Positions 59,201-64,000 of a stretch of 64,000 nucleotides of DNA are shown piece by piece (position 1 is the first letter of the stretch; each line of letters begins with the position of its first letter). The stretch is from NCBI RefSeq assembly GCF_900113575.1, contig NZ_FOPV01000016.1, positions 1-64,000 of the forward strand. Reading direction: 5' to 3'. The translations under genes were made by a program, and so were the position numbers. The notes beneath the pieces were generated by a model. The model was not told the origin of the DNA. It was given only the letters and a program-made list of their open reading frames with translations, and did no database searches. The stretch is from Nitrosospira sp. Nsp14 (lineage in GTDB: Bacteria > Pseudomonadota > Gammaproteobacteria > Burkholderiales > Nitrosomonadaceae).

Positions 59201-59650
59201 CAGCATCCACTTCGGGTTGCTACCGAAATCAACCTGCATGTCCCTGCATTACTGCCGGAAGACTATTGCAGCGACGTACATGAACGCCTGATCCTGTACA
59301 AGCGTATGGCCAACTGCACCAATGACGAACAATTGGACGAGATTCAGGTAGAATTGACAGACCGCTTTGGCCTCTTGCCAGACCCCGTCAGGGCATTACT
59401 CGATTGTCATCGCTTGCGTATTGCAGCGACACCGTTGGGAATTACTCGTATAGAAGCAACGCCTGACTACATCCAGGTGCAGTTTACGCCTAATCCACCT
59501 GTCGACCCCGGGAGAATCGTGGCGTTCTTGCAACGCAGTCGTGACCATCAGCTATTCGGCCCTGACCGCCTGAAAATAAAAACTCAAATTGCCGCGGTCC
59601 GTGACCGTGTAACTCGGATAAAAAGTCTGATTGCTGAGTTAACCACGTAA
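56204..59650 (+). CDS. mfd: transcription-repair coupling factor Mfd
   Basis: The 1148-residue protein removes stalled RNA polymerase and recruits UvrA. In order: UvrB-like N-terminal module (about 10-330), the RNA-polymerase-binding CarD-like domain (about 480-550, GDPVVHEQHGIGRYRG), the RecG-like translocase with Walker A GDVGFGKTE near 629 and DEEHRFGV near 733, the ARGRVGRSHH-like QLRGRVGRSHHQAY motif, and the C-terminal UvrA-gating domain. An AT-rich stretch containing TTGACATATAAT (56126-56137) lies about 70 bases upstream and probably holds the promoter, though the spacing of boxes is ambiguous. Confidence 0.97.
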   Translation: MSFKLTVPPSGSTIRYGHFDGSGDSLALAQLAKQAKPIVIITSSALDAQRLLEEIPFFAPELSTRLLPDWETLPYDTFSPHQDLISERLATLYQLMSGACDILIVPVTTALYRMPPPEYLAAHTFFLKRGDTLDLASLRRQMTLAGYSHVTQVLSPGEYSVRGGLVDLFPMGSSLPYRIDLLDNDIETIRTFDVDTQRSVYPVSEIRLLPAREFPLDEEGRTRFRGSFREKFEGDPSKSRIYKDISKGGTPGGIEYYLPLFFDHTATLFDYVPPTMLLCLHREIYPAVENFWSDTQARYQMLRGDSDRPLLKPSELFVTTDAFFGALKPYSRVELQLGSQNPTIRAETGPLPPLQIDRRADHPAEKLSAFITDFTAAPNARVLLLAESVGRRELIADHLRQYHLSPDICEGYAQFLTSGSTFMLGVAPLHNGFVCPGEGLAFITESELYARHLHGRRERDSRKASAVSDAMLRDLSEINPGDPVVHEQHGIGRYRGLVSMDMGDGATEFLSLEYEGGDKLYVPVSQLHLIGRYSGASPEAAPMHKLGSGQWDKAKRKAMQQVRDTAAELLNLYAQRSARQGHAFRFGQHDYEAFVEGFGFEETPDQAAAIDAVIEDLSSDKPMDRLVCGDVGFGKTEVALRAAFIAVADGGQVALLVPTTLLAEQHFQNFSDRFSLLADEWPVKIAELSRFRSSKEQTQALAGLAKGEIDIVIGTHKLIQKGVKFKNLRLVIIDEEHRFGVRHKEQLKSLRAEVDVLTLTATPIPRTLAMSLEGLREFSVIATAPQRRLAIKTFVSRFSEGVIREACLRELKRGGQIYFLHNEVGTIQSMHDKLVRLLPEARINIAHGQMRERELEHVMKDFYQQRFNLLLCTTIIETGIDVPTSNTIIINRADKFGLAQLHQLRGRVGRSHHQAYAYLLIPEEEALGAQARKRLEAIQTMEELGAGFYLAMHDLEIRGAGEVLGESQSGEMQEIGFNLYSTMLDAAVRALKEGKEPDIQHPLRVATEINLHVPALLPEDYCSDVHERLILYKRMANCTNDEQLDEIQVELTDRFGLLPDPVRALLDCHRLRIAATPLGITRIEATPDYIQVQFTPNPPVDPGRIVAFLQRSRDHQLFGPDRLKIKTQIAAVRDRVTRIKSLIAELTT

Positions 59651-60058
59651 CGAGCCTGACTTAAAGGCTGTTCTATTCGTCACTTCAATGCTGGGACGGC
59701 CTTGCGATATGAGTCTGGGCGGTGTAAGTCCATCCGCCAATGAGACCCTTGGCCGGTTCTTCTCAGGCTCGTGCTGGGGGGCTCCAGGTCTCCTCCAGTA
59801 TGGTATGGTACGCGGTACAGCACTACATTTCTTGCGCCTCCTGCCCTAGCTCGACCCGGCAGATTACTTTCGAGCTGGTTGTAAGTTTTGAATTGCGTTG
59901 TCACCCTGTCGAATAACACGAAAATGCCTCTAAATCCGCGATATTGCTCGGTATAAATATAAAAAACTCTAATCGCAATTGCCGCTTTTCGGATAAGTAC
60001 TCTGCATTTCAGTCGTAACTTGTCCGTTAAACAGACTATTTGCAAAAAAGCGTATTCA
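59651..60058. other. 408-base stretch with an inverted-repeat-bounded segment
   Basis: No gene is supported between mfd and the cyclase gene. The first 121 bases are bounded by a perfect nine-base inverted repeat, CGAGCCTGA at 59651-59659 and TCAGGCTCG at 59763-59771, and hold an internal GGCGG/CCGCC pair and GGCC pairs, so the transcript could fold. No T run follows. The rest is AT-rich and should hold the promoter of the cyclase gene. Confidence 0.45.
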
Positions 60059-61693
60059 ATGATGTTCAAAAGCATCAAGAGCAAGATTGTCGTGTTCGCG
60101 GTCATGGCAACACTTGTGCCGTCGCTAGGGCTGGGGCTGCTCTCGTTCAGGCAAAATGAGGCGCAGATCAACGATAATGTCACACGTGAGCTCCGCGCTC
60201 TCACCAATTACGCTATCCGTGAAATAGAACTCTGGGTCGAGAAGCGGGTACACGAGACGCAGGTAACATCCGCCTCCATCGTAGTGATTGAAGGGTTGAC
60301 CACAGTTAGCCGACCGGCGAACACAAGCGGCAAAAATCGGGCTGCCGTGGCTCGCTATCTGCGTTCAGTACAAGAAAAACTCGACACAATATTGGAACTG
60401 ACGGTAGTGAACACGGCCGGAGAAGTCGTAGCCAGCAGCGCAGAAATGCCTACGTCCGTGACGATCCCCAGCAACTGGCTGGAAACACGCGTGATTGTTC
60501 CACCTCATTGGGATAAGCAATATCACGCGCCGACACTCAGCATCGCGGTTCCGGTGTTGTCATATGGCGATGTACTGATAGGTACGATGGTTGCGGTACT
60601 GGACCTGCGTAACCTGAAACCTTACCTGAAAAGTGCAACCAAATCCCCCCCTGGGGAAGTGCTGCTGCTTGATTCGGACGGCAGAACATTGATCAGCAGT
60701 TATGCCAACATGGACGAACTGGCCCAACTGGATCCCGCGTTACTAAGCCGCCTTCGATCACAAACCGGCAACTCGATTGCGTTTCAGGGTTTAACACATA
60801 AGCAGGTCATCGGATTGGCAGACGGCGCCAGCGAACTTTCGGTCACGGTCCTGGCGGAACGGGATCGCGCCGAGGTCTATGGCGCTTGGATCGAACTGCG
60901 CAATATCTTTCTAGGGCTGGTGGCCGCCCTCGTGCTAGTCGTGACTGCCGTGGCATTCCAGATGGGTCGTTCGATCGTGGTGCCGTTAAGACGGTTGATA
61001 CGCGCCGCTGACCGTATTGCCGCTGGCGATCTTGAGGTGCGACTCAGCGCAACGCGCCGCGACGAGCTCGGTCATCTTACACAGGTATTCAACCAGATGA
61101 CAGACCGCCTCCGCCGCAACCACGCGGAGATCATGGCAGCCAATGAAGCGATGCAACAACAGAATCAAGTGCTCAAAACACTTTCGATAACCGACAGTCT
61201 GACTGGCCTGTATAACCGAAGCAAGCTCGATTCGATCTTGACAGATCAGCTCGCGCGCTTTAACCGCAACCATCGGCCATTCACGTTGCTGATGCTGGAT
61301 ATCGATCACTTCAAGACACTCAACGATACTTATGGCCATGTCGCCGGCGATGAAATCCTCACCGCTGTAGCGCGGATACTTCTTCAGTCCATACGCAGTA
61401 TTGATTACGCCGCGCGTTACGGCGGGGATGAATTCATTATTATCCTTACCGAAACTTCAGCAGAGTTGGGCTGGAAAACTGCGGAGAGAGTTCGTACCCA
61501 GGTGGAAGCCCTGCATCCGACTGTGAAAGGCTCGGCAGTCTCCCTGACAGTCAGTATCGGCATAGTTGAATCTCAGCCGGAGGACACAATGCCGACAGAG
61601 GTATTCGCACGAGCTGATCACGCGCTCTATGAGGCGAAGCGCGCTGGCCGCAACCGTGCTTATTGTCCTCTTTTGGCAAAAACCGAAGCTTAG
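60059..61693 (+). CDS. membrane-bound diguanylate cyclase with HAMP and GGDEF domains
   Basis: The protein has 544 residues from ATG at 60059 (a second ATG follows at 60062; a TTG 13 codons upstream is unlikely). A membrane helix (about 8-30) precedes a periplasmic sensor region of about 250 residues, a second helix near 285-305, a HAMP domain, and a GGDEF domain (about 375-540). The active motif GGDEF is exact at 455-459, and an RSID inhibitory I-site lies five residues before it, so cyclic di-GMP production with product feedback is expected. No EAL domain is present. The sensed signal is unknown; the periplasmic part looks like a Cache-type domain. Confidence 0.92.
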   Translation: MMFKSIKSKIVVFAVMATLVPSLGLGLLSFRQNEAQINDNVTRELRALTNYAIREIELWVEKRVHETQVTSASIVVIEGLTTVSRPANTSGKNRAAVARYLRSVQEKLDTILELTVVNTAGEVVASSAEMPTSVTIPSNWLETRVIVPPHWDKQYHAPTLSIAVPVLSYGDVLIGTMVAVLDLRNLKPYLKSATKSPPGEVLLLDSDGRTLISSYANMDELAQLDPALLSRLRSQTGNSIAFQGLTHKQVIGLADGASELSVTVLAERDRAEVYGAWIELRNIFLGLVAALVLVVTAVAFQMGRSIVVPLRRLIRAADRIAAGDLEVRLSATRRDELGHLTQVFNQMTDRLRRNHAEIMAANEAMQQQNQVLKTLSITDSLTGLYNRSKLDSILTDQLARFNRNHRPFTLLMLDIDHFKTLNDTYGHVAGDEILTAVARILLQSIRSIDYAARYGGDEFIIILTETSAELGWKTAERVRTQVEALHPTVKGSAVSLTVSIGIVESQPEDTMPTEVFARADHALYEAKRAGRNRAYCPLLAKTEA

Positions 61694-61715
61694 GGGCATT
61701 CTGACATTGTTAACC

Positions 61716-62555
61716 TTATGGCTTGCCTACCTGTGCTTCCACCAACGTGTTCAATACCCATCCTGCGCCGCCATCGGCTGTACTTACGTGAAGCCAGTCG
61801 CCGCGATAGGACTCGGCTGTCATCAGCGAATCGCGTTTCAAGGTCTTGACCACAACGGAGCTCAAGCCCGGCTTCTGTCGCAAATTGCTGTTGCTGGTCG
61901 CGCGCAGCGGAATAGGAACCTGGAACGAAACGGTGACCTGATCCGAAGCCTTGCGCATGCGGTTGCTCGTTATCATATCTATAAACTGACGCGCCTGAGC
62001 AGCATGGTCCATGGCAGCGGCATAGTTTTCTTCCCCGTACGAAGCGGTAGCCGCATTTAGCAGCCGCTGTGCCTGCATTTGTAGTATCTGTTCGGACCCG
62101 GCGATTGGCGACGATTTCAGGTTTCCCATCACCATTTCAACTTCGGCAATAGCCGAGGCGGCGGCAGGGCGTGTGGCCAAACGTCGCAGCTTTACCTGGG
62201 CCTGAGCAGCTTGACTGCTGGTTTCCTGCAATGTCTTGGCCTGATCCTGCTGCCTGACCTGTTGACTGCGGATATGCGCGTCTTTCTCTGCCAGCACCTT
62301 CTGCAGGCGTTCAATTTCCTGATGCTGCGCGTCTTTTTCCGCGAGGAGCTTTTCAAGTTCGATTTCACACGGTGCCTTCGCCGACGGTTCCGCAAGGGGA
62401 GCAGCTACGATCGGCTCTGGCTCGGGCTCCGAACCACTCGGTTTGGTAGGAATGCTGCAGCCTGCAATACTTAGGCCAAGTAACAAAAGAATTGTCCGGC
62501 CTGGGATATGCCCCAGCCCGGCGTCCACCACGTTGCGTTGGTTAAAAAATCCCAT
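61716..62555 (-). CDS. lipoprotein with coiled coil and bacterial SH3 domain
   Basis: The 279-residue protein has a lipobox SIAGC with Cys33, an acidic Pro/Glu linker (EPEPEP), a coiled coil with a repeated LxEKDAxxxEIxRL-type unit (about 63-120), and a C-terminal SH3b domain (about 205-275, VPIPLRATSNSNLRQKPG ... GWVLNTLV). Such proteins usually hold the cell wall or another envelope protein. The gene is convergent with the cyclase gene, stops 22 bases apart. No specific function is recognised. Confidence 0.78.
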   Translation of the reverse strand: MGFFNQRNVVDAGLGHIPGRTILLLLGLSIAGCSIPTKPSGSEPEPEPIVAAPLAEPSAKAPCEIELEKLLAEKDAQHQEIERLQKVLAEKDAHIRSQQVRQQDQAKTLQETSSQAAQAQVKLRRLATRPAAASAIAEVEMVMGNLKSSPIAGSEQILQMQAQRLLNAATASYGEENYAAAMDHAAQARQFIDMITSNRMRKASDQVTVSFQVPIPLRATSNSNLRQKPGLSSVVVKTLKRDSLMTAESYRGDWLHVSTADGGAGWVLNTLVEAQVGKP

Positions 62556-62740
62556 GGACTTGCTTATCTCCCAATCTCCCGCGGTTTTTACGCATCGGAT
62601 GCACGGTTACCGATCAAATAATTTCTGGAATGCGGTCGAAATTCCCGCAAACACAGCCCTGTTCCTTCGTACCCATCCAGACCCGGAAATTACCGGCGGC
62701 TGTAGAGGTGCTCAAGCTCGGTTTTACTTTACCTTTCCCT

Positions 62741-63961
62741 TTACTCATCGGCGCTGGCCAATGGAGTCACCCTGCCGGCAGCGAGCTTGGCCCGCTCCCT
62801 TGCCTCGACGGTATCAATACCGTTCGCCAACGCCACACCCATGCGACGCTTGGCGAATGACTCGGGCTTTCCGAACAGTCGCAGGTCAGTTCGCGGCACG
62901 CGCAATGCTTCGTCTACTCCGGTGAAGGTAATCGCGGGTTTGTCCATCTGTCCATAAATTACGGCGCTTGCGCCCGGTTCCCGCAGGCGCGTATCCACGG
63001 GCAAGCCAAGAATCGCGCGTGCATGAAGCTCGAATTCGCTCTGAACCTGACTGCACATCGTTACCATGCCGGTATCATGGGGACGCGGACTGACCTCGCT
63101 GAACCACACTTGATCCCCCTTCACAAATAGCTCCACGCCAAAGATCCCCAAGCCGCCAAGATTGGCCGTAATCGCTGCCGAGATCTGGCGCGCCCGCCGC
63201 AACGCCAGCGCGGACATTGCCTGCGGTTGCCAGCTTTCCACGTAATCACCTTCAATCTGAACATGACCGATGGGTTCGCAATATTGCGTTTCCACTCCGC
63301 CGCTGACGTCCAGTGCGCGTATCGTAAGCTGAGTTATTTCATAGTCAAAGGGGATAACACCCTCGACAATTATCCGTCCCTGGTTTACCCTGCCGCCACT
63401 CACAGCATAGTTCCAGGCGGACTCGACCTGTTCCGGGCCGTTTATAGTGGATTGGCCTTTTCCGGATGAAGACATTACCGGCTTTACGATGCAAGGAAAG
63501 CCGATGCCAGCTTCTGTTGCGGCGCGCAGTTCTTCCAGGGTGCTGGCAAAAACATATGGTGAAGTAGGCAAGCCAAGTACCTCTGCCGCAAGTCGACGGA
63601 TTCCTTCGCGGTTCATGGTGAGCTGCGCAGCGCGCGCGGTTGGGATGACGCGAGCGATTCCCAAGCGCTCGATCTCTATCAGCATGCTTGTGTCAAGGGC
63701 CTCGATCTCTGGCACGATAAGATGTGGCCGCTCATGTTCCACCAATTCCCGCAGCGCAGCGCCGTCTGCCATATTAATGACATGGGCGCGGTGCGCGACC
63801 TGATGCCCGGGCGCGTTTGGGTAACGGTCCACCGCAATGGTTTCGATACCCAATCGTTGCAATGCGATGATGACCTCTTTGCCGAGTTCACCGCTGCCGA
63901 GCAACATGACCCGTGTCGCCGAACGACTGAGAGGTGTTCCGATATTAAGCGGGTTGACCAT
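62741..63961 (-). CDS. purT: formate-dependent phosphoribosylglycinamide formyltransferase PurT
   Basis: The 406-residue ATP-grasp enzyme makes formyl-GAR from formate and ATP in purine synthesis, an alternative to folate-dependent PurN. The N-terminal [37 protein letters not shown] for ATP binding, [18 protein letters not shown] and [14 protein letters not shown] are diagnostic. The C-terminal domain ends with [16 protein letters not shown], as in the family. It stands alone at the window edge, with 39 bases remaining beyond the start. Confidence 0.96.
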   Translation of the reverse strand: MVNPLNIGTPLSRSATRVMLLGSGELGKEVIIALQRLGIETIAVDRYPNAPGHQVAHRAHVINMADGAALRELVEHERPHLIVPEIEALDTSMLIEIERLGIARVIPTARAAQLTMNREGIRRLAAEVLGLPTSPYVFASTLEELRAATEAGIGFPCIVKPVMSSSGKGQSTINGPEQVESAWNYAVSGGRVNQGRIIVEGVIPFDYEITQLTIRALDVSGGVETQYCEPIGHVQIEGDYVESWQPQAMSALALRRARQISAAITANLGGLGIFGVELFVKGDQVWFSEVSPRPHDTGMVTMCSQVQSEFELHARAILGLPVDTRLREPGASAVIYGQMDKPAITFTGVDEALRVPRTDLRLFGKPESFAKRRMGVALANGIDTVEARERAKLAAGRVTPLASADE

Positions 63962-64000
63962 AAAAAATACCCTGTTCCAGCAACCACCTTCAAACGCTGG

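Noticed and set aside
59680-60207. 175-codon minus-strand frame before the diguanylate cyclase gene
   Set aside because: It runs antisense into the cyclase start and shows no similarity to known proteins.

Overview
The window reads as a stretch of core chromosome from a betaproteobacterium. The order rpsB-tsf-pyrH-frr-uppS-cdsA-dxr-rseP-bamA-skp-fabZ-rnhB, the smc-zipA-ligA operon, the yqjD/yqjE/yqjK trio and a PEP-CTERM protein all fit this class. The protein sequences suggest the Nitrosomonadales (Nitrosospira-like), but no ammonia-oxidation or other diagnostic gene is present, so the family is an inference. No tRNA, rRNA, CRISPR array, insertion sequence or prophage was found.

Layout. 0-7 kb: tail of an RND-type outer-membrane efflux factor, an Atm1-type ABC exporter, and a 1385-residue CheB-CheR-PAS-kinase-receiver protein on the opposite strand whose 3' end overlaps the ABC gene. 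7-16 kb: psd, a first galU, a di-haem cytochrome c peroxidase-like protein, a DUF4870 membrane protein, mlaA, iscS and iscR (with a recognisable promoter and IscR operator), trmJ and divergent suhB. 16-23 kb: a GH63-type glycosidase, mutS and slyD. 23-35 kb: the long minus-strand run from rpsB to rnhB, covering translation, isoprenoid and phospholipid precursors, and outer-membrane biogenesis. lpxD, lpxA and lpxB, the usual neighbours of fabZ, are absent from it. 35-37.5 kb: the yqjD/yqjE/yqjK-like set, a micro-gene interrupted by TGA, an EF-hand protein and aroK. 37.7-47.5 kb (minus): def, an MTI/MTA phosphorylase, hpt, a second galU, ligA, zipA and smc. 47.6-64 kb: queF, mltD, a frameshifted PEP-CTERM protein, pirin, an SMR transporter, a DUF1207 outer-membrane protein, recJ, mfd, a membrane diguanylate cyclase, an SH3 lipoprotein and purT.

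How the genes fit together. Envelope assembly is the main theme (bamA, skp, rseP, mlaA, mltD, psd, cdsA, uppS, fabZ). DNA maintenance is the second (mutS, recJ, mfd, ligA, smc, rnhB). A small purine-salvage pair, nucleoside phosphorylase plus hypoxanthine phosphoribosyltransferase, and purT form a third. Regulation visible in the DNA includes a sigma70 promoter overlapped by a type-1 IscR site before iscR, and a strong promoter with a hairpin-rich leader of about 160 nt before rpsB.

Most unusual points: a PEP-CTERM gene whose sorting tail is put out of frame at a run of eight G, a well-initiated small membrane protein broken by an in-frame TGA, the missing lpx genes, and an MTAP-family enzyme whose base-binding residues and neighbour point to methylthioinosine. 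I did not find a clearly new multi-gene system; the PEP-CTERM gene is the best candidate for unusual biology.
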